NCBI GenBank assembly: GCA_029448655.1
Contig: JACCLO010000005.1
Location: 1,922,001-1,986,000, forward strand
Length of the DNA stretch: 64,000 nucleotides
Direction of reading: 5' to 3'
Source: Wolfiporia cocos
Lineage: Eukaryota > Basidiomycota > Agaricomycetes > Polyporales > Phaeolaceae
The notes under the pieces: model-generated
Seen by the model: only the letters and a program-made list of their open reading frames with translations
What the model was told of the DNA's origin: nothing
The model's database searches: none
Shown: positions 22,880-34,689 of the stretch, one piece after another
How the letters are laid out: every line of letters starts with the position of its first letter
Position numbering within the stretch: position 1 is the stretch's first letter
Position numbers and translations under genes: made by a program

Positions 22880-24608
22880 CTACTTCTTTTGTATACGAAT
22901 GTCCATACGTTTTGATGCAAAACCTAGCACAAACAACCCCATGAATGCAGTCGCAACAGCCAACGGCTTCTTGAGATGTGCCGACAAGGGAACCTTGTAT
23001 GTTACCTACGAAATACGCATTGAACACGTTAACATCTTGACCGTTCTCAAGTACACTCACAAGTATGGTGCCATGGTGCTTGTGAGTCAGCCGTCCATAT
23101 TCGAGCACCACAGCCGGACGGCCAACGGTGTCAAGGTACGTAACATGCGTGATAATCTCGCTCTCGATAGGAGGGAACGGAGGGAAGAAGTCAACCTCGC
23201 TATTCAGGCAAGAATATCAATGTAATGGTAATCAACCAAGCGGTTTCACTACTCACGTAGCACCCTCCGGAAGAATGATCTTGATTTCTGCCTCGTCCAC
23301 TACGGCGCCAGGTATCACTGTCATTAGGGGAACTCCCACGACGTACCTACCGCTGGCCTTGTCGAAGCCAGCGTAGTCTGCCAATGGAGAGTCCCACCCC
23401 AGAGTAAAGGAGTAGTTCCAGCTCCCCAAAAGAGGGTAGCGGGGACGGAGCTCAAGGACGCTCGCCTGACTGTTCTGCATCCCCTTAATCGGTGAGCGGG
23501 CAGTTCGCAGGTGAGACGTCGAGACATTGCCGATCAAGTCATAGTAGTATGCTGAGTGGATCCCTGCAGGGAGGTGCAGGGTCAATGCAGGGAGCACATG
23601 GGACGGAGGGCGGCCGTAGAAGTTCGAGGCTTGGAATTCGAGGCGAGAGAAGTGACCTTTCAAACTTCAAGCGATGGTTGATTGGCGCGAATAACGTGAT
23701 TTAGCAAGATCACTTACGTTGGGCCGGCGTTTCGCAAGTGGATGTTGTCTTCGATGTTAAGATTCGCACCCCAGTGACTAATCTCGGCGGCTCGCTTGAG
23801 CTTCACGACTTCGACAACGGGGCTGTCATAATTGTAATGCACTGCGACGTTTCGTTGCTTCTTACTGACGAATTCTCTGCTGGTTGATGGCGGGATGTTG
23901 TGATAGGGTCCGTATGTAATGGTCGCTCCTGATTTCGTGACAGGTGCCTCCATTGTGAATTCGTCTACATCCCCTGGGAACGAGTACGAATGAATAGTAG
24001 GCGAGGGCGATCTATATCCAAGGGTTAGCATTGACGACGTCTCTCCATTCCGGCACTCGCACCTATACTTGATACGTTCGACGGTTGTGTGGTATGGGGT
24101 GAAGACGAACAAGTCCGACTCATACTTGAGGGATTGAGGGTCACTTTGCGAGGCCTGCTTCGGCCAAGGATAGGTCGCATGCGACTCAACAGTTTCGACA
24201 ATAAGGTTACTTGTCCCATTCACGTCCAAGGGTGAAGGAAGCTCTACAGAGTAGAGGAACGCGCCGCTGGCAGATAATCAGCGAACGAAGGGGTCTGTGG
24301 GCAGCCACTAACCTCTCATCGTCATAGCCCTCCGCCTCGATAGGTAGAATAGCGGATTGTCCCTTTAGTTTGGCCTCCAGCCAGCTAACACGTTCGTGTT
24401 CGCGAGCACCAAGAGCTATAGTGTACACTTGAGCCCCATCTTCAAGTGCCTTCACTGCATAGGTGGTTGTGACCTGCACCAGGGACCCGCCAAGTTCAAT
24501 GGTTCGCACAATGGCGGTGTTTTCGAACAGATGTCCAGCCTCGACCAAAGACGGGGCCAGAAGGCCCAAGGCCAGAAGAGAGAGGCAATCCCGCAAGTGT
24601 AGGACCAT
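22880..24608 (-). CDS. OST1: Oligosaccharyltransferase subunit Ost1 (ribophorin I)
   Basis: Subunit of the ER oligosaccharyltransferase that transfers N-glycans to nascent proteins. It begins with a signal peptide (MVLHLRDCLSLLALGLLAPSL, cleavage near EA/GH), then the luminal ribophorin I domain: FENTAIVRTIELGG, LEAKLKGQ, VFTPYHTTVERIKY, SGATITYGPYHNIPP and, further on, HLPAGIHSAYYYDLIGNVST and PRYPLLGSWNYSFTLG. The C-terminus has one transmembrane helix (LAVATAFMGLFVLGFA) and a short basic tail KRMDIRIQKK. About 470 residues, normal for the family. Several introns. The last exons (22880-23240) need splicing to stay in frame. Confidence 0.92.
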
Positions 24609-24809
24609 GGTTGTAGGTCCGCGAGTACGTGCCACTCGCGCAGTTGCAGACGTGGTCTGTTACCGTGAACGCGATCACGTACGTCTTAATAAGGCAACCT
24701 CGATCGCCGACTAGCGTTTACACACTCAACCTGATCATGGAATTGCGAGCATTGTACATTCAATAAAAGGGGAGTGTATATGCGAAATCCTGTGTTATGC
24801 GAACGAGAT

Positions 24810-25641
24810 CTACCACGCCCACATGGACCCGGGGTTGCGCAGAGGAACATCTTCTCTGGTGATGCTAGCAGAGACAATCCTCTTCAGCTTCCGCTGCCGT
24901 TCCTCCGTCAGCAGCTGTGACCTTGTCTTGCCCTCTCGGAGGACAACATTCAAGCGAGAGTCCGGGTGCTCCCGTACCCCAAATCTGCTCCGACCCTTAA
25001 TGTCAATGCGCTTGATCACCTTGGGACCCTTCGTCACCCATGCCTCCGCTGAAGCCGAAGCAGAATGCATGTCAGTAGAAAGGAGACTGAAACGCAATGC
25101 ATGGGCACGCACCAACGACTAGCTTCTTCTCTTCGAGACCCTTGTAGTTGACTGCATGCTTCTTGGCGACTGCTAGCATGCTCTTTATGCGCTTACTCGC
25201 CCGCTTCTCGCTGAATTGCATCTGCAAGATGGCAGAGTCAATGGGCTTGCCCGAAAGTTGTCGGCCAAGCATGTTCAATTTGCGGTGAGAGATTTTGAAG
25301 TTGGCTGTGGAGTATTTGTGCTGCAGACCGCACACTCAGCGGCAATGGGCAGATGGAAGTCAATGACGACTCACCTCCACATACTTCTTCTTGGGAGACG
25401 GCGCAGTTCCCTCCACAGGGTCATCCTGCTCCATTTCCACAGGGAGGGTTTCGAAGACGCTAAGCTGCCCCTTCTCGGCTTGTTCTTTACGAGCAGCAGC
25501 GAGCTCCTCTTCCGTGTTTCGCTTGCGCGTTGAGATTGCAAGATTATCTCGCAGCCAGGAGAATGGCCCCTTCGACGCGCTGAAGAGGATCTGAAGGGTG
25601 CGGAGTGGTATAAACAGACATGACATACTATCCGCGCGCAT
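24810..25641 (-). CDS. MRPL22: Mitochondrial large ribosomal subunit protein uL22m
   Basis: Homologue of bacterial L22, lining the peptide exit tunnel of the mitoribosome. Exons give an N-terminal targeting-like region, a Lys/Glu-rich linker ([20 protein letters not shown]), then the L22 core: [40 protein letters not shown] and [22 protein letters not shown], ending GSMWAW. The start is chosen at MRADSM because it is in frame with the core. An ATG at 25736 is in another frame and would need an extra intron. Confidence 0.87.
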
Positions 25642-25992
25642 TTAAAAGCACGACCCGAGAGCTCGACGCAACCTGGTGAGGAATAGTCGACCCCAAGACT
25701 GCCAGTGTGCAGCCTGCTATTATACAGTTCAGCCATGCCAGTTCAGCCGTGCCGCTAACGGTTATGAGTGCCGACGCACCATGTCGCAGACCTGTCCCTA
25801 GCATGGTTTGGTGAAGAGAATATATATATCAGCGTCTACTCTCGCAGAAGGCGGATCAGCTTTCTCACGGCGTGTGGACACGACTCGCGCGCGTCGCGTC
25901 GCGCTTGCCACAACGTCGAACAGCATCTTTCCTCACCTTGCGCAGGAACTCGAGCAGGTCTCAAAATCTCTCTTGAAACACTGACAGTAGCC
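25642..25992. promoter_or_regulatory. Shared promoter interval (uL22m / YOS1)
   Basis: About 350 bp between divergent start codons. A tatatata tract lies near 25821-25828, about 165 bp before the YOS1 start. Apart from that I see no element I can name. Confidence 0.4.
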
Positions 25993-26412
25993 ATGGGCTT
26001 GGGCTTGGGCGCGCTTCTCTATGTCGCCATTCTTCTCATCAATGCTATGGCGGTCCTCAGCGAAGACCGTTTTCTTGCACGCAGTATGCTCTGCTTTGTG
26101 TAACTCCATATCTGATACCGAACCGAAGTCTGTGCTCGCAGTTGGCTGGTCGTCGGCTCAAGCTCCCACTGTAGCAGCAGGGTATGCGCAGGGGTATGGT
26201 CCTACATACGACCAACCAGGATTCCCCGGAGCCCAGGATGCAGGGATAAAGGCGCGGCTGATAAACCTCATCGGTGCAGTACGAACGTTGATGCGAAGTA
26301 TGTGAATGTGCACTTGTCATCGAATGACTGAACCCAACGAGTCTCCTTCGCAGTACCGCTGATTGGCGTGAACCTACTCATTATAGTATACGAACTCATT
26401 CTCGGTGGTTAA
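25993..26412 (+). CDS. YOS1: ER-Golgi transport protein Yos1
   Basis: Small two-helix membrane protein (101 residues) of the IER3IP1/Yos1 family, which works with Yip1-Yif1 in ER-to-Golgi vesicle transport. Three exons. The first gives the N-terminal helix GLGALLYVAILLINAMAVLSED, the second the Gly/Tyr/Gln-rich loop and the highly conserved GIKARLINLIGAVRTLMR, and the third the C-terminal helix IPLIGVNLLIIVYELILGG. Codons are completed across both introns (ARI and MRI). It converges on the GILT gene, with 72 bp between stop codons. Confidence 0.95.
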
Positions 26413-26484
26413 TGCATGACTACACAACGGGTCCGTGCTACATATCTCCACTACAACAATGCTTAACTGGCTCATGAGCGGGAA

Positions 26485-27362
26485 TCAATCATCGTCGCCA
26501 TCAGTCTCGCTGTTGAGTTTTCGATATTCTGCGTTGATCTGCCTTACGAAGTCATGCACGCTGTGACCATTCTGAAACGAAGGAACATTAGTATGGTTAG
26601 ATCAGGACGGAGATAGTATCATACCTCGCACTGTTTCCATGTGCCGTCGTGAATGCACACTTGCTTCCCGTTGATCATGATAGTGCAACTTTTCCTGCGA
26701 ATACATATCAGATGTTGCGCTCGCCTCGGTGAATAGATTGGTCGCTCACTGAATGCCCAACTCCCTGGTTGCTTTGACGCTATCCTGAAGGAGTTGCACT
26801 CCCTCCGCTGCTTTGCCACTGCCGTCAAGACCGGTGCAAGTCCCTGCACCGCTACCCTCCCAGTCGATCTTCGCAGAATTCGCGCACTGCAGTGCGGTCT
26901 CCGGAAGCCCAATCTTTTCCCGGCCCTGGTAATTCTGGCACTGGACGAACTCCCAGAAATGCTCTGCTGGCGCGTACTTCATGACGCACAGTTCCTGCAC
27001 GTTCCCTGCACATTCCTCCGGTCCATGCATGCATGTCACACCAAAGTCGGGCTCCGATGTGTTCGGGCTGTTGTGTTAACACCGCCAAGTACTGGTTAAA
27101 GAATGCCGGATTGCGAACAGTAGACTTACGTTCCAATGAACGTCAGTGACAGATCAATCTTGTTTGCGACCCGTTTCAGTACATGGTCGAACACGGATTC
27201 GCATAGTAAGGCGTCTGGGCAACGGCTCATCACGCCCAAGGTTACGGGAACCTTGACATCATCCTTGAAGATTACTTGAGGTTCACTTTGAACAAGCAAA
27301 GGCTGATACGCTGCCGCAGCAGCGCCGAAGAGGGACAACAAACTGAGCGAGAGTCTTATCAT
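26485..27362 (-). CDS. GILT-family thiol reductase (secreted or lysosomal type)
   Basis: Gamma-interferon-inducible lysosomal thiol reductase family, known to reduce protein disulfides in acidic compartments. A signal peptide is evident (MIRLSLSLLSLFGAAAAA). After it comes the thioredoxin-like strand VPVTLGVMSRCPDALLCESVF, then the family signature CMHGPEECAGNVQELC, which fits CQHGx2ECx2Nx4C with Met for Gln, then YAPAEHFWEFVQCQNYQG and a C-terminal region with SCTIMINGKQVCIHDGTW. About 240 residues in several exons. The active-site region has cysteines five residues apart (CPDALLC) instead of the animal CxxC. I believe this form is common in fungal members, but activity is unproven. Overall Cys count suggests several disulfides. 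Confidence 0.9.
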
Positions 27363-28182
27363 GGTGGGAGTTGGTCGTGAGTAAGACGCTGCGCACCATT
27401 AGCGCACTGAATTGCATCTGCACGCAGCCTCCGACGTCTTCCCTCCTCACGAGAACGACGCTGTACATCTGCCGAATCCGTCAACGGAGCTCGGAATATT
27501 GCGTCATGCACAAGACCGATCTTGTCTAATCTCGTGCTGCAGCGGCAGAGTGCTTTACATAACGCCAACCTCACGGCTTTGAGGACCCGCCGATTTTCGT
27601 ATCAGACTGCAGTGTACTGCGACATACAAACTTGTGACCATGTTGGGAACAGAGTAGATCGCTTAACAATTGATCTATTGTCATCATGATCAGATCCTGG
27701 CAGTGCATGACCCCAATACGAAGAATCATGATGTTGGTGTTGCGTGCCCAGATAATGCACCTGAGAAGCTGTCGGACGTGCAGTGGCGCATCGAACAGCG
27801 CCCAAAAGCGGCGTTGCTGCAGATTCCGAAAATCAAATCAGCTTCGATAGGGTCCAAGGACCTCGGGCTAATGCGAACAGATCGAGCCATGTTGAACATA
27901 ACTCTCGAGCGCCGTCGAGAGGTGAGTTCTGTGTATCATTCAGAATCAGGTGCCGAATGCAACACGTTCGCCATTACCAAAAGGGCACATTGATAACAGC
28001 GCCCACATGAGAAGATGATGGGAGGCGGTTATCGAACCCCAAGTCGGACGCTATTAGGCATCCACTCGAATTTGAAGCTGGCGGTATTTCATGAGATGAG
28101 GGGGGAACTCACAGGAATAAATCAGTGCATGTCCACTTAACCTCTTATAAAGTGCTTGTGTCCGCAACGAGCCTAGTAAGAC
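27363..28182. other. Intergenic region
   Basis: No supported gene. A plus-strand frame at 27670-27993 (with KLSDVQWRIEQRPKAALLQI) is somewhat protein-like and ends at a good donor (gaggtgagt near 27921), but neither a start exon nor a continuation could be found. Confidence 0.4.
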
Positions 28183-28847
28183 TCAACGGCGTCCTTGAGC
28201 AATGTCCCACCATTTTCTGAGCTCCGCTTCAGAGAAGGGGGGTTCAAAATATTTACACCGAGATTTGAAGGCTGGGCAATCTCTCAGCAACTGGTAAGTT
28301 AATGGTCTGTGGTTGGGCGCACCGTCTAGCGAGCGCTGCCGTATAATTTGCTCGACCGCTAGTTCGTTGCGGACCTGGTTACGCTATGTTATGCGCATGA
28401 GCAAGTGGTCAGCATCACCGATTTTGCATCACGCACTTTCACTTCTTCTGCAAATAGAGCTCCTTGTGTTCTACGTTGTGACGCAGCATCATGCTCCTTA
28501 GAGCTCAACGACTGCCGCTTTTCCTCCATAGACTGATCGACCACGCCTACACAGTAGTCCACAATCTCGGTTCGACGTTTCCAGTTTGCTTATTAGCGGA
28601 TTCACCGTGTAAACAATTATTGGTAAAGTGTGCAACAAGACGTACCAACTAACTCCCGCCATATCTGAGCACACGCTTGCTCTTCGATATTACCCTTACC
28701 TCCCGTTCCCACCCTATCTCGGTCACGAAACTGTGCGGTCGTACGATTCAGGCGCATCGTGATGGTGTCATCTAATCTTCGATACTCCTTGAGGAGATCT
28801 GTGTCGGTGAACGAAGGAAAGCCAGGCAGGGTATGCGTCAGATGCAT
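28183..28847 (-). CDS. MIX23: MIX23 / Cid2 family mitochondrial protein
   Basis: Mitochondrial intermembrane-space protein of the MIX23/CCDC58 family, named Cid2 (caffeine-induced death) in fission yeast, linked to protein import. Exons give FTDTDLLKEYRRLDDTITMRLNR, then NIEEQACAQIWRELVANWKRR with TEIVDYC, a charged helix (DQSMEEKRQSLSSKEHDA), and RNELAVEQIIRQRSLDDCPAF followed by KSRCKYFEPPF. Conserved cysteines pair across helices. About 155 residues. The last acceptor is not a typical pyrimidine-rich site, but only that site keeps the frame. Confidence 0.8.
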
Positions 28848-29505
28848 ATAGAATGATCATGACGTCGGAAAGAGAGACCTTTGAAGAGAGAAAGATCGTG
28901 GCACGTTGAAGGATTGACATGGACGGTTTTCGGAGTCAGGGATGGCGCCTGCAGAGCAAGACTACCGAGTGGTGGTGATTGAGCAGTCATTACGAGGGTG
29001 TAGGTGTATGAGCATGAGCCTACGGCTTCGGCGAGCTTACAGCGTTGCCGAGGTCACGACACAGGTCCGGCGCCTGCTCAGTCAGATCAAACTTTCGCGG
29101 CCTAGTGGGGTCAGCAATATTACCTGAACTGTGTTCTCCTCCACTCAATAATCGCACGCCGAAGGCAATCGCACAGTCGTGCATGGATGCAGGCGCTTTA
29201 GCATAGCAACATACGGGTATATCGTCTACAAATCATAGACAGACATTTGCAGTCAAATGGTACGAATTTAGAACGGCACGAGGAGGGACATGGAAAGCAG
29301 ATAGCTGAGAACGTACGAAGTGCATGAGGATAGCGATGCCTGGCAATTAGTCCTCAAGCGCTGGAAAGCATAGCGGGGATCCGCGAAACCCGAACTGCGA
29401 ACGAAAGCGAAAGCGCAGCGGAGATAGTCTAGACCATAGACATAGCCATAACGCATGCTGATCAGCACTGGCGCGATAGGGCGCGCCAACTATTTAGGCC
29501 GATTT
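28848..29505. other. Intergenic region
   Basis: Promoter of MIX23 and 3' flank of the zinc-finger gene. Short open frames here (28942-29127 plus, 29268-29489 minus) show no recognisable features. Confidence 0.5.
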
Positions 29506-31159
29506 TCAAACAGCCGATACGGTGACTTCCATCCGATCTTTCTTTGTCCTAGACGAGACATGTTGGTGCACGGCCTTCATATGACGATGCCGTCTAGCGG
29601 GGTCTTTGAAGTACTCCTCACAATTGGGATATGGACACTTGTGAGGAGTCTGGCCAGTACTACATCCAAACGATTCAGCTAGCTACGCTAATTGAAAAAT
29701 GTTGAATACATACTGTGTGTTCATGTGGGTCTCTAGATTACTTTTCTGTGCGAACCCTTTCCCGCAGACAGGGCATATGCAAGGCCTTGATGTGAAGACA
29801 CGAGTTTAGACGTCTGAGAGCGATGCATAATTTTTATACATACCTCAGCTGCAGGTGCTTGGATTCAACGTGTCTCTTGACGAGATGGCGCTTCGATGTG
29901 TAGCCACACGGCATGATGGTGCCAAAGTTGTTGTCAATCGGCCATGTGCATGTATAGAGTGCCATCGGGCCAGGGACTTTCGGGGGCTCAGCATATTGCA
30001 TCCAATTCCCTCCACTCGAGTTCTCTGAAGGGAACGAAGTCACTGCGGATACGCTACTACTGCGAGATGATTGTTCGTCAGCAACTTGTGTGCTGTGAGC
30101 ACTAGCACTTGGAGAAGGATGACGCGCTTCGTCGAGTTCGTGGTCCTGATCTGAGTCGATATCCAATGCATCGAATGACACCGGCAATTCCCTATCAGTG
30201 CCATTCGCTGGAGAACGGGTGAAGTCTGCAGGTGAGGGGACTGTGGCCCTATGCTGTGGCGAGCCAGCGGATTCTGTCTGTGCTTGCGAGACCCTGATGC
30301 CGACATATGAGTCAAGGAATGACTAAAATGGGAAAGTTACATGCCTCGGGAGCTTGATAAATCTGTCGGAGGGACTGGACGGCGAAGTTCTGCAGAGAAC
30401 CCACCATTCAGCAATGTACTCACTTCATGTTAGATTGCGACTGACTCTGACTCAATCGAGGAGCTACGTTTTCTGGACCAAGAACTATGACTCTCACCGC
30501 TATCTCGTTCGCATTCAAAGCTTCCTGATCGCGTACTGCTAGTTGTGTCCATGAGCACGCAAAATAGCCCACTGACGAACGGATACATACGAGGACCCAG
30601 TCTCACTGGCGGTAGAACTCAATTGGTTGCGTAGTGGGGCTAGTAGCGACGGCGATGGCCTGTAGTTGACGTAGATCACTGAATCGTTGCTTTGCGAAGG
30701 TCGTGCTTCTGGGTCAAAACGTGGCCACATGTACGTTGCTGTGGGTGATTCATATACCGACAAGCCTCCTCGTTGAGCCGATTGATGTCTCTGCGCCTGA
30801 GCTGTCGCAGTCTCAGTCGAAGGAATACTGTATGTTTTTGAGTGACAAATACAATGAGCTACATGGATGAGCATACTTGTTGAGCTCACTCAGACGTGGC
30901 AGCCGTTCTGGCGGCGCAGTTCCAGTATATCTGGGTGTGAGGTTAGAGCGACATGGGCTCCAGGCAAGGACCAGTGAATACCATACGGGTGTAGCTCACG
31001 CGGTAGGCATCGCCGCTCATCACGAGAGTTCGCAGACCCCTGGTATGTCAGAGATCGTTCGTGTTGCATGGGTGCACTTAATTGCCGATTGTCTGACGGG
31101 TTGGCTCGCGAAGAATTTGGAACAGGATAGCGGCATTCGTGGGGACATGGGTTGAGCAT
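29506..31159 (-). CDS. C2H2 zinc-finger protein, probable transcription factor
   Basis: The C-terminal half carries three zinc-finger-like units in successive exons: an atypical one, CTWPIDNNFGTIMPCG with KRHLVKRHVESKH; a classical CPVCGKGFAQKSNLETHMNT; and KCPYPNCEEYFKDPARRHRH with MKAVH, followed by a basic tail. The N-terminal part is Ser/Pro/Gln-rich and disordered, with an acidic patch DIDSDQDHELDEARHPSPS. This arrangement is typical of basidiomycete DNA-binding factors. The target is unknown. The 5' exons (30300-31159) are only tentatively placed, and the start at MLNPCPHECR is one option. A shorter relative lies at 33393-33936. Confidence 0.7.
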
Positions 31160-33392
31160 TGAGGAAAGACTGGGCAGAGGGTGGCGTTAGGGCAAGAGAA
31201 TGCAGTTGACGTAGCAGACAGACAAGCTGCGATGTGATGTGTGCGGGCAGAACATCCGAACTTCCCGAAGGCCAAGAAGATGCTACGGCGACCAAAAGAA
31301 GGGGCGCCACACACCGCCACAGCAACCAAGAGTACAACGTACCTCGCGTTACTGGCAGTTGGCATACTGTAGGAAGTGGGCGGCACCTTGGAGTAGGGTT
31401 TGTGAAAGAGTTCAGCGTCGATATCTGATGAGATGAAGATAATCTTGATGTGCGAAGCGGGGAGGAGGAAGTTAGGTTGCGACCAGTCGGTTCGCTCTGC
31501 TTATTATAAGACATCAGTAGGTCTATGAACACGACAATTCAGAGTCCGTCAAGGACTGTAGGCGCACCTTGGAATTCTGATCCGGAGTTCGAACTGCAAG
31601 TCGAGCGCTGAGCTTCGCAACATGGACCTACGTTCGCGGGAGAGTGTGGTTTCCAGACAGATGAGCGCCCTGAGGCATAACACGCGTGTTGCCAGAAGCA
31701 GGGGATCACTTTAAATCGGGGCTGGAACAAGGCGCACGCCAATTGATCAAGGGACCCACAAATGCATACTTTCGGCTTGACCATTAGTTTTTCCCTGTTT
31801 GGGGTGGTAAACTGGCACGCCACCAGCGCCCTTCTTTGGGCGCCACTGCGGGCGTTCGGCGCTGTGAGGTGGTCAAATCAGGCTGAATAGGCTGATCTTC
31901 CTGGTTTATTCGTGGGGCAGTGAATAAATGTCTGTGAAGAAGAGACGCCCAGCGATGGCTTCCGGGAAACGCGATGAAACGCTGAAGCTGCCAGTAGTGC
32001 GCAATGCGTGGCACGCATTGGCACGATACCACCCAACGTAAATCGTACAAATCATTGGTGATGCAACAACGATCGACGGGCCCATCGGTCAAGTGCGTGA
32101 GTGGCGCACGCTTTTGTTGGGGCAATGCATCATTGATGATCTTATGGGGAGATAGCCCGATTTGCAACTCCGCAACGCGACTTGTCTCTGTTAGGCAGCT
32201 ACCTGCCATATGCGGTGTGGCTGAGTTTCAAGGTGTGAATGGATCGTACGCGTGATAATAATTCTTAGCCGTACCGGGCCATTAGCGTGCGGCATGCTCT
32301 ACCGATTTTCGCTTGGTAATAACCAGCAGCTGGCATGTACAGCATATTGTGGCGCATATTACCTGACCGTACTTGCGCCGCACTACGGCTGTCAGCTCGG
32401 CTCGGATTACAGCTTACGGTGTCGCCAGGTCTGCGATATCGGCAGAAATGCACTGCGAGGGACGTATTGTTTCGGAATTACGGTTGGACGCGCCCATTAA
32501 TGTGGTCGTTCTACATTCTCTAGCACTGGCAGGCACTGCATCGTGATTTGTTGAACTCCGACCTTCTGCCGTGACTTCGCCTGTTCCGATAATCATGGGG
32601 TACATTACTTTTGAGGATGGCGTTTGCATGCTGGCTTGCCCGCTGCGCCTTACATGAGAATGCAGGACACGTGTGCTGTACCATTCGCACACAACTTGAG
32701 ATTCGAGAATGCGTCCTGCGCGAGCGGAAGGCTTCAAAGCCAGCGGCGCAGGAGCGCAACGTACGTTGGGGTCTGGATGTCTTCCCACATGTGCATGTGC
32801 ACGCTGTGCCACTGAGATCCAGGCATTCTGCGACACGATCACTTGACCTACATCTCCGGACTCATCAAGGCGCTCTTCACGTACTAAGTCACTATATTGA
32901 AGCAAAGAAGCCGCAAAATAATTGGGGCACTGAACGGAAATCGCCATGTCACCACTTAATCTGCGATACTACACGGACTATTATCATGATACTACTGTAA
33001 TTGAAGGTGGTAAAGTACTCGTGGTCCTATACGAGATATTTATGGAAATCCCGTGGCCGCAGGGGCGAATCTCCTATGTAGGATAGTCGAACGTAGGTGG
33101 GTTATAAACTGGCGACGAGCCACTCTGCTCGCGCCCCGCTTATGTACACTACCGGCAGAACTAGCTACCCGCCAGCTTGCCCGCTCGGACCTCCGCACAC
33201 ACCGCCAATCGCCATCGCGACGGCGGCAAACCTCAAATTGCAACAATATTAGCAGACTGATAGCGGTGTAGCGTACATATATATCGATGTCAGTATGGAA
33301 TGATCTGTTGTAGAGGGGGTGGTGGTAATACAGACGTACATTAGCAGCGTATGTGGGCTTTGTTATAAATACTTGTAGAGATTGAGGTCGAT
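31160..33392. other. Long gene-poor stretch
   Basis: About 2.2 kb with overlapping frames on both strands (for example 31784-32209 and 32414-32947 minus) whose translations look random and cannot be spliced to anything. I see no repeat or mobile-element signature. It separates two related zinc-finger genes and could be decayed sequence from the duplication that made them. Confidence 0.45.
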
Positions 33393-33936
33393 TCAACGAT
33401 TTGATGGGAAACCATGCTGTTGCTGAGTGTGGTTATGGGTCAGAGTGACATTCCCAAATATGCGACCGCAGTGAGGGCAAAACGTTCCTACCGGGGGTCC
33501 GCTGGGAATGAAAGGATATTGAGTATCTCGTAGTACAATTGAACTGTTAGGAGGCTTACTGAGTTGCAAGGTGGGCAGCCAACATGCCTCTCTGCGTAAA
33601 CACTAATCCACATACATAGCAAGCGAGTGACCTAATAATGCGGCGGAACTTAGTTTTGCACGAGCTGTCTTCGAATAATTAGACTCAACATATTGGAGAA
33701 GTGCTGGGTCTCAATGTGTTTTTTGATTACTGTGGCGTCGCCTGCGCGCCCACATACACCTTGTGCGTTATCTTCACCTGGCCAGATACAAATGAATTGA
33801 TCAGGGACAGGGTTCTTCGTAAAGTGCTTCCAAACTTCTGCTTGACCACTAGGGATAATGTATCCGGCACGAAGAGTGGAAGCATGGCAGAGTGAAGAAG
33901 GTAATACATCAGACCGCCGCGGAGCATGAGCTTCAC
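33393..33936 (-). CDS. Second C2H2 zinc-finger gene of the same family, possibly decayed
   Basis: Three pieces on the minus strand repeat the architecture of the gene at 29506-31159: CIWPGEDNAQGVCG with VIKKHIETQHFS (about 33700-33800); CYVCGLVFTQRGMLAAHLATQ (about 33560-33620); and FCPHCGRIFGNVTLTHNHTQ followed by a stop at 33395-33393. The first exon upstream reads AGYIIPSGQAEVWKHFTKNP. I could not find a splice that joins piece one to piece two in phase, so it may be a pseudogene or use an unusual intron. No start exon is defined, and 33936 is only the limit of open sequence. These pieces sit in different frames and are easy to miss. Confidence 0.5.
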
Positions 33937-34689
33937 AATGCGCCGAGACGGCTTTGGAATCTCACCTCATGTTGAATTGAATCTTAAACAACTATCGTAT
34001 TCTCTTGTCCTCAGAGAATCTCCGCTCGTACGAGCTATATAGCCTCATAGCGCTGATAGTAGAGGCGGCGCAATGCAGCTCTCGCATAAGCACAGCATCG
34101 GACACGGAGGAGGGCACTGACCGCGGCCGCAGCATCGACACGCACCCACACCACGTAGAGGCAGACACGGCGGCGTGCGGGTGACCAGTGACAACGACCG
34201 ACAGCCGAACGTAGGGTAGGCCTTGCGTGTTCTGCAGAGAGGCGTTGCAAGTCGATAAGCTGAGGTACCGGAGCTGTAAACATGCGGGAAGATACGGGAA
34301 ACGCGCGGGAGATGGCAGCAGACCACTCTGTGTGTCTTTGAGGGTCCCCCCACCCCTCCGCGTGGTGTAAATGCTTGACTAGTGGTCGCTAGCTGACCAC
34401 GGACGTACTTCTGCAGACTTGCGCGTGTACACCAGTCAATAACCTTCACCTGTGCTCACACTCCGCGAGTGGAACAGTCACGGTAGAATTGAAACCTTGC
34501 CCCAAGGCTGGCGTCAGCACCTCAGGAAGAGAAATAAGGCATATCTCTTTACATCCATGATTCACCTTTTTGTCGACGGCAGGCTGCATTCTACAGATAC
34601 ATTAAGTATGCAAATATGCTGGTGTATGGCGCAATTTATTAGGACGCAGGTGTTAATGAGAAATGTCCGACCGTGGACACCACACATTC
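33937..34689. other. Intergenic region
   Basis: No supported gene. It is GC-rich around 34050-34250 on an AT-rich background. A run of c (gtccccccacccctcc) lies near 34345-34360. Confidence 0.45.

Noticed and set aside
32414..32947. Open frame of 177 codons, minus strand
   Set aside because: Composition looks random, there is no domain, and it cannot be joined to any neighbour. Similar frames occur on the other strand.
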